64,000 nt of DNA, taken from the NCBI RefSeq assembly GCF_016411825.1, contig NZ_JAEKMH010000002.1:868001-932000 (forward strand), written 5' to 3'. Under the pieces are notes generated by a model. It ran no database searches and was not told the origin of the DNA. It was given only the letters and a program-made list of their open reading frames with translations. This stretch comes from Devosia sediminis (lineage in GTDB: Bacteria > Pseudomonadota > Alphaproteobacteria > Rhizobiales > Devosiaceae). Within the stretch, counting starts at the first letter, position 1. Each line of letters opens with the position of its first letter. Below are positions 34,745 through 43,476 of this stretch, piece after piece. The position numbers were made by a program, and so were the translations under genes.

Positions 34745-35680
34745 TTAGTAGCCGCGCGCGGGGTCGAAGATGTTGGGCATTGCTTCTCCCTTTTCGTTGA
34801 GACCGATACAGCGGGCGACGAACTCCGCCTTTTCGGCCCGGGTCGGGGTCGAGGCGATATGGGGGGTGACGGTCACCCGCTCATGCGTCCAGAGCGGGCT
34901 TTCGGCGGCGAGCGGTTCGCCGCGGAAGACGTCGAGCACGGCGCCCGCAATGTGGCCACTGTCGAGCGCGGCGATCAGATCGGCATCGACGACATGCTGG
35001 CCGCGCCCCACATTGATGATCTGGGCGCCCGCGGGCAGGTTGGCCAGCAGTTTTGCGTCGATCAGGTCGGCCGTGTCCGGGGTGACGGGCAGGAGGCAGA
35101 CGAGGATGTCGGTGCTTTCGATGAAGGCATCGAATTCGGCCGCGCCGGCAAAGGTCTTCATCCCAGGCAGAGACTTTGCCGACCGGCTCCAGCCCTGCAC
35201 CGGAAAACCGACGGCCGACAGCATCTGCGCCGAGCGCAGGCCGAGATTGCCCAGCCCCATCACGCCGACGCGGCGGTCAGCGGCGGAATGGGGCACTTCC
35301 TTATAGCGCCACTCTTTCAGCGGCTGTCCCAGCGCGAAATCGCGCGTATCGCGCAGCAGCGACAGGGCCGACCAGACCACGAACTCGCCCATGCGCTGGG
35401 CCATGTCAGGTCCGCCCATGCGAACCAGCGGCAACTGGCTGGGCCAGGCAGGGTCCTTGGTGATGTGATCGACGCCGGCCCCGGACGAGAACACGACCTT
35501 GAGGTTGGGCAGGGTGGCGAGCCAGCCCGCAGGAGGCTCCCAGGCCATGACGTAGTCAACCGATGCCGGGTCGCCGGCATCTTCCCAATAGACGACCTCG
35601 ATCGTCGGATCGACGGCGCCGAAGTGGCGCTGCCATTCGGCCATTGCCTCGCGGCCACCGGATTTTACGAGGAGTTTCAT
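34745..35680 (-). CDS. glyoxylate/hydroxypyruvate reductase, GhrA-like
   Basis: A 311-residue D-2-hydroxyacid dehydrogenase of the GhrA group, which reduces glyoxylate and hydroxypyruvate with NADPH. Visible: FSSGAGVDHI, the nucleotide-binding GVMGLGNLGLRSAQML (about residues 136-151), catalytic Arg in NVGRGQHVVD, Glu in DVFRGEPL and His in TPHIAS. The start at 35680 is 7 bases after the stop of the ABC permease gene; ten in-frame codons further up would overlap that gene. The position as first enzyme after the transporter suggests it acts early or in redox balancing of the pathway. Confidence 0.85.
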   Translation of the reverse strand: MKLLVKSGGREAMAEWQRHFGAVDPTIEVVYWEDAGDPASVDYVMAWEPPAGWLATLPNLKVVFSSGAGVDHITKDPAWPSQLPLVRMGGPDMAQRMGEFVVWSALSLLRDTRDFALGQPLKEWRYKEVPHSAADRRVGVMGLGNLGLRSAQMLSAVGFPVQGWSRSAKSLPGMKTFAGAAEFDAFIESTDILVCLLPVTPDTADLIDAKLLANLPAGAQIINVGRGQHVVDADLIAALDSGHIAGAVLDVFRGEPLAAESPLWTHERVTVTPHIASTPTRAEKAEFVARCIGLNEKGEAMPNIFDPARGY

Positions 35681-35687
35681 GGCTTTC

Positions 35688-36503
35688 CTACTTGTCTTTG
35701 TCAGCGTCATTGGTACCGATCAGCATGCGGTCGAGGCCGAAGAGACGATCCAGGATCACCATGGCGAGAACCGCCAGGACAATCAGGACCGTGGACACCG
35801 CGGCCACCAGCGGATCGATCGAGTCTTCGATATAGAGCATCAGCCGGACCGGCAGGGTGGTGAGGCCGGGCGAGGCGATGAAGATGGTCATCGTCACTTC
35901 ATCGAAGCTGTTGATGAAGGCGAGGACCCAGCCCGAGAGAATGCCCGGCGCGATCAGGGGCAGGGTGATGCGCCGGAACGTGGTCATGCCATCCGAGCCC
36001 AGCGAGGCCGCGGCATTGTCGAGCGCGGAGTCCAGTGAGCCCAGCGAATTCATGATCGTCCGCAGCACGAAGGGCGTGATGATGATGACATGGCTGATGA
36101 CCAGCCCGACCATGGTGCCGCCCAGTCCGATCTGCGAGAGAAACCGCAGGAAGGCCACGCCGAGCACGATCGAGGGGACCATGAGCGGGGACATGCAGAG
36201 GCTCAGCAGCGCCGTGCGGCCGGGGAATTCGTGGCGAACGATGGCGATCGCCGTGGGGACGGCGATGAGTGCGGCAAGCGTGGCCGAGATGGTGCCGAGC
36301 AGGAGGCTCGCCTGGAAGCTCGAGACGAAGTCGCGATTGTTGAGCAACGCCTCGAACCAGCGCAGCGACGGGCCATTGACCGGCAGGGACAGATAGCCCT
36401 CGGGTGTGAAGGCGACGACGCAGACGACCACGATCGGCGCGAGCACGAAAATGACGAAGACGGTGTGGAACAGCAGTGCCCAGAAGCCATTGCGTCCGCT
36501 CAT
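35688..36503 (-). CDS. ABC transporter permease, PotC-like
   Basis: A 271-residue inner-membrane permease with six predicted helices. The cytoplasmic EAA loop is AAASLGSDGMTTFRRITLPLIAPGILSG in outline (about residues 164-191). It matches the second permease of polyamine/opine/iron-type (PotABCD, family 1 SBP) importers. The start overlaps the stop of the first permease by 4 bases (ATGA). It is the last transporter gene before the metabolic enzymes. Confidence 0.88.
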   Translation of the reverse strand: MSGRNGFWALLFHTVFVIFVLAPIVVVCVVAFTPEGYLSLPVNGPSLRWFEALLNNRDFVSSFQASLLLGTISATLAALIAVPTAIAIVRHEFPGRTALLSLCMSPLMVPSIVLGVAFLRFLSQIGLGGTMVGLVISHVIIITPFVLRTIMNSLGSLDSALDNAAASLGSDGMTTFRRITLPLIAPGILSGWVLAFINSFDEVTMTIFIASPGLTTLPVRLMLYIEDSIDPLVAAVSTVLIVLAVLAMVILDRLFGLDRMLIGTNDADKDK

Positions 36504-37360
36504 TTGTACATCCTCGCGAAATAGCCTTCGGCAACGCGGTTGAGCCCGATGGCGACGACAATGACGACGGCGAAGAGCAGCATGGCAAGGGCTGCGCCCA
36601 GCGGCCAGTTGAGGCTGAAGAGGAACTCGTCATAGACGAGCGTAGCGATGACCTTGAGGCGGCGCCCGCCGATGATCTGCGGCGTCGCAAAGGCGCTGGC
36701 GGCCATGGCGAAGACCAGAATGGCGCCGGTCATGATGCCGGGCAGCATCTGGGGCAGGATAACGCGCCAGAAGGTGGTGAAGCTGCCCGCGCCCAGCGAA
36801 TGGGAGGCGTTTTCCACCTGCGGGTTGAGCCGCTGCAGTGTGGTCATCACGGCGATGATCATGAACGGCATAAGCACGTGGCTCATGGCGATGACGACGC
36901 CGAATTCGGTATACATCATCTGGATGGGACGCTCGATCAGGCCCATGGACATCAGCGCCTGGTTAATCATGCCATTGCCGCCGAGTAGCAGGGCCCAGCC
37001 GAGCGAGCGGGAAACCACCGAGATCAGCAGCGGGCCCAGTGCGACGAGCAGGAAGATGCCCCGCCACGGCGCCTTCATGCGCATCAGGATCAGTGCCTCG
37101 GGCGCCCCGATGACGATGGTGACGAGCGTTGTGAAGACCGCGATGCGCGCGGTGCGCGCGAAGATGTCGAAGAAATAGCTGTCGCTGAAGATCTCGACGT
37201 AGTTGGCAAGCTCGTAGACCGGACGGATGCCGGTGGCGAGGCTGAAATCCTGCAGCGACAGGATCAGCGTTCCCAATAGCGGCAGCAGCAGGAAAATCAC
37301 GAAGATCAGCGCTGCCGGGATCGAGAGCAGAAACGGCAATGGTCGGCTGATGGCCCTCAC
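36500..37360 (-). CDS. ABC transporter permease, PotB-like
   Basis: A 286-residue permease with six predicted helices and the EAA loop ASHSLGAGSFTTFWRVILPQMLPGI in outline (about residues 186-210). It is the first permease of a PotABCD-type importer. ATGA overlaps on both sides tie it to the ATPase and second permease genes, so all three are translated from one message. Confidence 0.88.
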   Translation of the reverse strand: MRAISRPLPFLLSIPAALIFVIFLLLPLLGTLILSLQDFSLATGIRPVYELANYVEIFSDSYFFDIFARTARIAVFTTLVTIVIGAPEALILMRMKAPWRGIFLLVALGPLLISVVSRSLGWALLLGGNGMINQALMSMGLIERPIQMMYTEFGVVIAMSHVLMPFMIIAVMTTLQRLNPQVENASHSLGAGSFTTFWRVILPQMLPGIMTGAILVFAMAASAFATPQIIGGRRLKVIATLVYDEFLFSLNWPLGAALAMLLFAVVIVVAIGLNRVAEGYFARMYK

Positions 37361-38433
37361 TTGTCGGCCTCCGGCGCCATGAGGTGAACCGCGTCAGGCT
37401 CGAAGACGAGCCCGGTGGCTTCCCCGATGGCTGGCGGCACGGCGCCCAGATTCTGGCGCTGCACGATGGCAGGGCCATGCTCGGTATCGAGCTCCACCAG
37501 CCATTGCGTGCCCTGGAAGACGCGGTTGCGGACGACGCCGCGGATGCCGCCCTCGCCGAAGCCGAGCTTTTCGGGGCGCACCGCGACGATCGTGGCGCCA
37601 GGCGTGGCGGCGGCAGGTGCGGCAAAGACATGGCTGCCGATAGAGATGCTGCGGCCATCGGCGCCGACCGTGCCGGGAAAGAGGTTGGTCTTGCCCAGGA
37701 ACCGGGCGACGAAACTGTTGGCGGGGCGCGCATAGACCGCCTCCGGTCCGCCGATCTGTTCGATGCGGCCGGCGCGCATCAGCACGATGCGGTCGGATAG
37801 CGCCATGGCCTCGGTCTGGTCATGGGTGACGAGAATGGTCGTGGTGCCAGTGGTCTGCTGGATGCGCCGCAATTCGATCTGCATTTCCTCGCGCAGATTG
37901 GCGTCGAGATTGGACAGCGGTTCGTCGAGCAGCAACACCCGGGGGCGGATGACGAGGGCACGGGCGAGGGCGACGCGCTGCTGCTGCCCACCGGACATGC
38001 GGCGCGGATAGCGGTCGCCATAGGCGCCAAGCCCGACTAGATCGAGGGCCTGCCGGACGCGCTCGTCGCGTTCGGCGCGCGGCACTTTGCGCACTTCGAG
38101 GCCATAGGCGATGTTTTGCGCTGCGGTCATGTGCGGAAACAGCGCATAGGACTGGAACACCATGCCCAGCCCGCGCTTGCTCGGCGGCGCCGCGATCAGG
38201 TCCCGCCCTTCGAGGCGAATACTACCGGCCGAAGGATCGACGAAACCGCCCAGCATCTGCAGGGTGGTGGTCTTGCCGCATCCGGAGGGGCCGAGAAGGG
38301 AGACGAACTCTCCCTCCTCGACCTCGAGTGCGAAACGATCGACCACCGTGACCTTGTTGTAGGTCTTGGTCAGCCCATCGATGGCAAGGAACGACGCCGA
38401 TGGCGTATTGTCAGCTTTGGTCACCGGCGACAT
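37357..38433 (-). CDS. ABC transporter ATPase, PotA-like
   Basis: A 358-residue importer ATPase. Walker A is GPSGCGKTTT (about residues 43-52), the signature MSGGQQQRVALARAL (about 145-159) and Walker B VLLLDEPLSNLD (about 165-176), with the H-loop in VTHDQTEAM. The last ~110 residues form the TOBE regulatory barrel (RPEKLGFGEGG and following) typical of the PotA/FbpC/CysA type. It starts 15 bases after the binding-protein stop. It energises import of the solute bound by the preceding protein. Confidence 0.93.
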   Translation of the reverse strand: MSPVTKADNTPSASFLAIDGLTKTYNKVTVVDRFALEVEEGEFVSLLGPSGCGKTTTLQMLGGFVDPSAGSIRLEGRDLIAAPPSKRGLGMVFQSYALFPHMTAAQNIAYGLEVRKVPRAERDERVRQALDLVGLGAYGDRYPRRMSGGQQQRVALARALVIRPRVLLLDEPLSNLDANLREEMQIELRRIQQTTGTTTILVTHDQTEAMALSDRIVLMRAGRIEQIGGPEAVYARPANSFVARFLGKTNLFPGTVGADGRSISIGSHVFAAPAAATPGATIVAVRPEKLGFGEGGIRGVVRNRVFQGTQWLVELDTEHGPAIVQRQNLGAVPPAIGEATGLVFEPDAVHLMAPEADK

Positions 38434-38448
38434 CCTTCAGTCCAGAAC

Positions 38449-39486
38449 TCAACGCTCGATTTCACGAACCCAGCGGCGATCCCAGTCCTCGCGATTGGCA
38501 TTGACCACGTTCCAGTCGACGACTTCGAGGCTCGACACCTGCTCGGGGCCATAGGGGATGCCCACGGCTTCCTCGGGGGTCAGTTCGGCCAGCTTGTTGA
38601 CCGGGCCGAAGCCGAGGCCCTTGGCGAGGATTTCCTGAACTTCTGGGGAAACGAGGTAGTTGATGAAGGCCTGTGCCTCGGGCTTGGGCGCGCTCGTATT
38701 GACGGCGCAAACGTCATTGCTGATGACCATGGCGCCTTCGGAGGGGTAGACCAGTTCGACCGGGAAACCGCTTTCGGCCAGCACCTTGACCTGGGTGGAC
38801 GACCAGACCGCCAGATCGACTTCGCCGCTCTGGAACATTTCGGCGAGGCGGGCCGAGGCCGGCTCGAAGCTCAGGACGTTGGGCGCGATCTTCTCGGCCA
38901 TGACGGCAAAGCCTGGATCGAGATTGTCGACGCCGCCGCCATAAATCTCGGCCAGCTTGATCAGCGCCAGCATGCCATTGGTGTTGTTGAGGGGCTGGAA
39001 GACGATCTTGCCGGCAAATTTGGGATCTTCCAGATCGGTCCAGGAGGTCGGCGCATCCCAGCCTTCGCGGGCAAAGACGTCCTTGTTATAGGCAAGGCCA
39101 AGGCTCACCACGCCGAAACCCACGGCCTTGCCAGACTCGAACTTGGCGAAGTCATAGATATTGGCTTCGTGCTCGCCCAGGTCGAGATCCTGGCAGATGC
39201 CCAGCTCGATGGCTTGGCTCATCGGCCCGGTATTCATCATGGCGACGTCAACCTGCTGATTGGCTTCCTGCGCCAAGAGCTTGGCCAGCACGGCCGCCGA
39301 ATTGCCCGCGGAATAAACGATCTCGATGCCGGTCTCGGCCTCGAAGGCGGGGAAGATTTCGGCGCGCATGAGTTCTTCCTGCGAGCCGCCATTGCCGGCG
39401 ACATAGAGCACGTTTTCCTGTGCGAAGGCGCCCGTGCTCATCACCGTCAGTGCGGCCGAGGACAAAAGGACAGATTTCAGTTTCAT
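38449..39486 (-). CDS. periplasmic solute-binding protein, PotD-like (SBP family 1)
   Basis: A 345-residue exported binding protein. The signal peptide is MKLKSVLLSSAALTVMSTGA with cleavage after AFA. The mature protein opens ENVLYVAGNGGSQEELMRAE, then shows FEAETGIEIVYSAGNSAAVL and YNKDVF, the layout of polyamine/thiamine/iron-type binding proteins. The ligand cannot be read from the sequence. The ATG at 39486 was preferred over one two codons earlier because AGGAG is then 7 bases away. It is the first gene of the transport-catabolic operon and divergent from the Lrp-type regulator. Confidence 0.88.
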   Translation of the reverse strand: MKLKSVLLSSAALTVMSTGAFAQENVLYVAGNGGSQEELMRAEIFPAFEAETGIEIVYSAGNSAAVLAKLLAQEANQQVDVAMMNTGPMSQAIELGICQDLDLGEHEANIYDFAKFESGKAVGFGVVSLGLAYNKDVFAREGWDAPTSWTDLEDPKFAGKIVFQPLNNTNGMLALIKLAEIYGGGVDNLDPGFAVMAEKIAPNVLSFEPASARLAEMFQSGEVDLAVWSSTQVKVLAESGFPVELVYPSEGAMVISNDVCAVNTSAPKPEAQAFINYLVSPEVQEILAKGLGFGPVNKLAELTPEEAVGIPYGPEQVSSLEVVDWNVVNANREDWDRRWVREIER

Positions 39487-39863
39487 CGGCATTCTCCTGA
39501 GTTTCCCTTGGGTGAGCGCCGATTTTTGCAGCTGGCGCCGTCGTTCCCGAACACGTCAACCTTACCGAGTGCTCAACGAAAAAGTTCTCGGAAATCAGGA
39601 CTGAACAGAAAATTCTTCGGTGCTCGTCGCCTCAAAGGCACCATATCTTTGTAGACACGGGCGCAAATTTGCCTAATGAGCCGCCAATCTGGGAGGGTGC
39701 TCACTTTTTTTGCGTTTCACATTCGGGATTTTGCTGGATAATGTAGACCCAGCGGGGGACGGCAGGGATGATTTCATCCTCCCTTTGGCAAATCCGCGGG
39801 ATCCGAATATATTTTGGTGCCGAACGGCCGTAGCAGGATTTCTTTTGGTTTCGAGGGGGCGGA
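39487..39863. promoter_or_regulatory. 377-base divergent control region
   Basis: This gap separates the catabolic operon from its Lrp/AsnC-type regulator and is more AT-rich than its surroundings. Two similar AT-rich sites, GAAAAAGTTCTCGG (39578-39591) and GAAAATTCTTCGG (39608-39620), start 30 bases apart and could bind the regulator (inference). For the rightward gene, TTTCAC (39715-39720) and GATAAT (39737-39742) with a 16-base spacer form a fair sigma-70-type promoter. I could not settle on a promoter for the leftward operon. Confidence 0.45.
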
Positions 39864-40388
39864 ATGCAGGGGGCATCGCGCATTAGGCTGGACGAAATCG
39901 ATATCCGTCTTCTGTCCGTCCTTCAGCGCGAGGGGCGGATCAGCAAGACCGATCTGGCCGACAGGATAAATCTGTCCGTGAGCGCCTGTTTCGAGCGCAT
40001 GCAGAAGCTCGAGCAGGCCAAGCTGATCCAATCCTACCATGCCGTGGTCAACCCGGCCATTTTCGGCAATCTGCAGATGTTCCATGCCCATATCATCCTC
40101 AAGACCCACCGGGCCGTGGACTTCGGCATGTTCGAGAACTATGTGCGCCAGATCAGCATGATCACCGAATGCTACGCGCTCGGTGGCGGCGTCGATTATT
40201 CGATCAAGGTGTTTGCCAGCACGGTCTCGCAATATCAGCGGCTGATCGACGATATGCTCGATGCCAACCTGGGCGTGGATCGCTACTTCACCTATATCGT
40301 GACCAAGGTCATCAAGGTTCGCGACCTGACCGTCACGGAACTGCAGGACATCCGCCGCGATGGGGACAATGATCTCCTGGCCGGGTAG
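39864..40388 (+). CDS. Lrp/AsnC family transcriptional regulator
   Basis: A 174-residue regulator. The N-terminal helix-turn-helix spans about residues 9-60 (LDEIDIRLLSVLQREGRISK, then LADRINLSVSACFERMQKLE). The C-terminal RAM ligand domain covers about residues 72-155 and includes ITECYALGGGVDYSIKV. These proteins sense amino acids or related small molecules. The divergent position makes it the likely regulator of the transporter and enzymes on its left, which suggests an amino-acid-like substrate. The ATG at 39864 lacks a strong ribosome-binding site (GAGGGGGCGG just upstream). Confidence 0.88.
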   Translation: MQGASRIRLDEIDIRLLSVLQREGRISKTDLADRINLSVSACFERMQKLEQAKLIQSYHAVVNPAIFGNLQMFHAHIILKTHRAVDFGMFENYVRQISMITECYALGGGVDYSIKVFASTVSQYQRLIDDMLDANLGVDRYFTYIVTKVIKVRDLTVTELQDIRRDGDNDLLAG

Positions 40389-40492
40389 GGCATAAGGTCT
40401 GGCCGCTGCACCGGAACCGGCCCGGCTCATCGTCGAACCGACGTGTGCCAAATGCATCCGGGACCATTCACAAATCGATGAACGACCTGGGT

Positions 40493-40538
40493 CAGCCGGT
40501 CAAGGCACCGGCATCGTCTCGGTGTCCGGTGCCGGCTG
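40493..40538 (+). other. long hairpin between the Lrp-type gene and treZ
   Basis: Arms CAGCC...GGCACCGG and CCGGTGCC...GGCTG form an 8-bp inner and a 5-bp outer helix with a 6-base bulge and a 14-base loop. No T-run follows. It could end the regulator transcript or sit in the treZ leader. The rest of the 236-base gap shows nothing I can name. Confidence 0.45.
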
Positions 40539-40624
40539 AACCGCCAAACGATCAGTAACGTATGTTGGTGTGAGCCTCCGGCCGGCCGGGTACTTTGCGG
40601 CGTTGATCGCTTTGGGACTTTGAA

Positions 40625-42451
40625 ATGAACGATATTCAACCTGTGTCGACTGGCCTTCAGCGCGAGCAGGAAAGCAAGTTCGGCACGCAGATACTGCCCA
40701 TCGGTGTCCGCTTCAGACTATGGGCGCCTTTGTCAGATGCCGTTTCGCTCAAGATATATGACCTCGACCTTGTCGTTCCCATGCTGGCCACCGCACGGGG
40801 ATGGTACGAAGTCGAGGTGGACGAAGCCCGGCCGGGCATGCGCTATCGCTTCGTACTGGAAAACGGCGAGGAGGTCCCCGACCCGGCGTCGCGCTTTCAG
40901 CCAGAGGATGTCGATGGCCCCAGCGAGATCATCGATCCGCGTTCCTATTCCTGGCAAGATGGCGGCTGGCGTGGTCGGCCCTGGGAAGAGACGATCATCT
41001 ACGAAATTCACGTCGGCACCTTCACCGCGGAGGGAACATTCCGCGCGGCCATCGACAAACTCGATGCGCTGGTCGACCTTGGCATCACCGCCATAGAGAT
41101 CATGCCGATAGCCGATTTTCCCGGGCGCTGGAACTGGGGCTATGATGGCGCCCATCTGTTTGCCCCTGACTCGAGCTATGGACGTCCGGACGATCTGAAG
41201 TCGCTGGTGGACGCCGCCCATGCCAGGGGGCTGAGCGTATTTCTCGACGTCGTCTACAACCACTTCGGCCCCAAGGGGAATTACCTCCAGGTCTATGCGC
41301 CGCTGATGAACGCCGAACATCAGACGCCCTGGGGTCCCGCCGTCAATTTCGACGCGGAGGGCTCCCACCTCATTCGCGATTATATCTTTGCCAATGCGCG
41401 TTATTGGCTGAACGAGTATCGGTTCGACGGCTTGCGCTTCGATGCCGTTCACGAAATTCGTGACTATGGCCCGCGCCACATGCTTCAGGACCTGGCCGAG
41501 CAGCTCCGCCTGTCCACCGACGGCCGCTTTGTCCACCTCATGATTGAGAATTCCGACAATCACGCCGGTTGGCTCAAACGCCGGGACGATGGGGCGCCGT
41601 GGCTCTACGACGCGCAATGGAGCGACGACATCCATCACAGCCTGCACAGCGCCATTACCGGTGAGAGCTTCTGGTACTATGCCGACTTCGAAAATCGCAT
41701 TGACCTGGTCGGACGGGCACTGGCAGAGGGCCTGGGCTGGCAGGGCGAGTACATGGAACACGAGCAGCGCCACAAAGGCGAGCCCAGTGCGTTTCTGCCG
41801 GCCACCGCTTTCGTTGCCTATGCGCAGAATCATGACCAGGCGGGGAACCGCCCCTTCGGCGAACGGATCAGCCATTTGGCCGCGCCGGAATGCGTCCGGC
41901 TCTGGGCTGCCATCTACCTGCTGTCACCGCAGATACCCATGCTGTTCATGGGCGAGGAATGGGCGGCAAGGCAGCCCTTCATGTTCTTTTCCGATGTCGG
42001 CGACGATCTTGCCGACGGCATCCGCCAGGGCCGGGAGAAGGAAATGGAGACCTTCCCGCGACGGGAGGGCCAGGATGCGCCGCCCGACCCCATGGCCGAA
42101 GACACGTTCCTTGCCTGCAAGCTCGAATGGGCGGATCGCGACAGTGGCGAGCATGCGCGCTTCCTGTCCCTCTATCGTCGTCTGATTGCCCTGCGGAAAG
42201 AGGAAATCACGCCGCGGCTTGCCGGTATGCTGGGGAATAGCGGCCGTTATGAAGTGCTGGGCAACCGCGCTCTGCGCGTAGCCTGGACGCTTGGTGACGG
42301 TTCCGAACTTTCCATGATGGCCAATCTGTCTTCGGAGCCGTTCAATGGCATCAATGTCTGGGGCAGCGATCACCTGTGGCTGGAAGGCTTCGCCACCGGC
42401 GAAACATTGGAAGCCTGGAGCGTCGTGTTCAGTCTCAAGCCGGCAGGCTGA
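40625..42451 (+). CDS. treZ: malto-oligosyltrehalose trehalohydrolase
   Basis: TreZ releases trehalose from maltooligosyl-trehalose made by TreY. The 608-residue protein has an N-terminal CBM48-like domain (GVRFRLWAPLSDAVSLKIYD), then the GH13 barrel: YEIHVGTFTAEGTF, WGYDGAHLFAPDSSYGRPDD, the nucleophile in GLRFDAVHEI (D273), acid/base in HLMIENSDN (E308) and the third carboxylate in YAQNHDQAGN. All catalytic residues are present. No treY or glgX lies in the window, so the partner must be elsewhere. It stands alone on the plus strand and is convergent with an araC-type gene. Confidence 0.92.
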   Translation: MNDIQPVSTGLQREQESKFGTQILPIGVRFRLWAPLSDAVSLKIYDLDLVVPMLATARGWYEVEVDEARPGMRYRFVLENGEEVPDPASRFQPEDVDGPSEIIDPRSYSWQDGGWRGRPWEETIIYEIHVGTFTAEGTFRAAIDKLDALVDLGITAIEIMPIADFPGRWNWGYDGAHLFAPDSSYGRPDDLKSLVDAAHARGLSVFLDVVYNHFGPKGNYLQVYAPLMNAEHQTPWGPAVNFDAEGSHLIRDYIFANARYWLNEYRFDGLRFDAVHEIRDYGPRHMLQDLAEQLRLSTDGRFVHLMIENSDNHAGWLKRRDDGAPWLYDAQWSDDIHHSLHSAITGESFWYYADFENRIDLVGRALAEGLGWQGEYMEHEQRHKGEPSAFLPATAFVAYAQNHDQAGNRPFGERISHLAAPECVRLWAAIYLLSPQIPMLFMGEEWAARQPFMFFSDVGDDLADGIRQGREKEMETFPRREGQDAPPDPMAEDTFLACKLEWADRDSGEHARFLSLYRRLIALRKEEITPRLAGMLGNSGRYEVLGNRALRVAWTLGDGSELSMMANLSSEPFNGINVWGSDHLWLEGFATGETLEAWSVVFSLKPAG

Positions 42452-42472
42452 CCTGCAACCTTGGGAGACAGT

Positions 42473-43366
42473 CTATGCGATTGTCTCCCGGCGCATCTGC
42501 CTTGGCGTCATGCCATAGGCCTTGCGGAAGTGCTCGTAGAACTGCGTCTGGGAGCCAAATCCGGCTTCGATCGCGACATTGGCCACCGACAGCTTGCCGT
42601 CGAACAGCAGCGATCGCGCCCGGATCAGCCGCATCCGCACCACGAATTTCTGTACCGAGACGCGCATTACCTTGGTGAAAAGGTCCGCGGCATAGTTGGG
42701 ATGGAGACCGACCACGTCGGCAATGTCCTCGGCCGAGAGCGGGTCGGTGATGTTTTCCACGATATGGCGCACCATGCGCACCACATGGCGGGTAGGCGTC
42801 GCCGTGCGTCCGGCGGTCCCTTGCGTTTCGAGCCAGGGCGGCAGCAATGTTTCCCAACCGGTGAGGGCGGCACGCCGGAACATGGTCCCGATCTCGGTGC
42901 GCACCAGGTCGCTGCGCAGAGCATGGCCGCTGCGATAATCGCCGTGCCAGCGTTCAAGCAGGTCGAGCCCTGCGCAATCGGGCGACAGCGCAATCACCCC
43001 GCCGCCCATCAGCGTCTCGGTCAGCCGGCCCAGTTGCTGCATTTCGAGAAAGGCATCCATGGGCAGGTAGATATTGATCTGCCGGGCGGCATCGGCCTCG
43101 TGAACGGCGACTGTCTGGTGCGGAATGCCGGCCCAGAAGGCAACCAGCCGATTGGCGCCGACGCCAAAGGGTTGCCCGTCCAGCACATAGTCGAGGCGCC
43201 CCGCGGTCAGCCAATTGAACTCGATATGTCCGTGGCTATGCGCCTCCGCCATCACCTGCGGCCGGAATGCCCGCATGCCGAAGCGGCCGAACGCTTTGCC
43301 CGAGGCATAGAAACTGCGGTCCGGGCGCGGCACGGGCCGGGGCGCAACTACCGTCTGAGCCGCCAT
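42473..43366 (-). CDS. AraC family transcriptional regulator
   Basis: A 297-residue regulator. The N-terminal cupin-like ligand domain contains AHSHGHIEFNWLTAGRLDY (about residues 41-59). The C-terminal double helix-turn-helix covers about the last 100 residues: LSAEDIADVVGLHPNYAADLF and SVANVAIEAGFGSQTQFYEHF in two halves, ending FRKAYGMTPRQMRRE. The start MAAQTVV at 43366 was chosen because a longer frame would run through the palindrome at 43380-43410. It is divergent from the melA-like gene and is its probable activator; MelR and MsmR have similar roles. Confidence 0.86.
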   Translation of the reverse strand: MAAQTVVAPRPVPRPDRSFYASGKAFGRFGMRAFRPQVMAEAHSHGHIEFNWLTAGRLDYVLDGQPFGVGANRLVAFWAGIPHQTVAVHEADAARQINIYLPMDAFLEMQQLGRLTETLMGGGVIALSPDCAGLDLLERWHGDYRSGHALRSDLVRTEIGTMFRRAALTGWETLLPPWLETQGTAGRTATPTRHVVRMVRHIVENITDPLSAEDIADVVGLHPNYAADLFTKVMRVSVQKFVVRMRLIRARSLLFDGKLSVANVAIEAGFGSQTQFYEHFRKAYGMTPRQMRRETIA

Positions 43367-43379
43367 TTGATACCTGAGA

Positions 43380-43410
43380 AATCCGGAAGAATGGCCTAGT
43401 ATTCCGGATT
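43380..43410. promoter_or_regulatory. candidate operator between araC-type gene and melA
   Basis: AATCCGGAA (43380-43388) and TTCCGGATT (43402-43410) are a perfect 9-base inverted pair whose starts are 22 bases apart, about two helical turns. The site is centred in the 110-base divergent gap and is the only palindrome there, so it is the natural binding site for the AraC-type protein. Confidence 0.6.
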
Positions 43411-43476
43411 GAACGGATGCGGGCAAGTCGTAATGTCGCGCCAGTGAGCCGCATTGGCGGCCGGAGGATATCAGCC

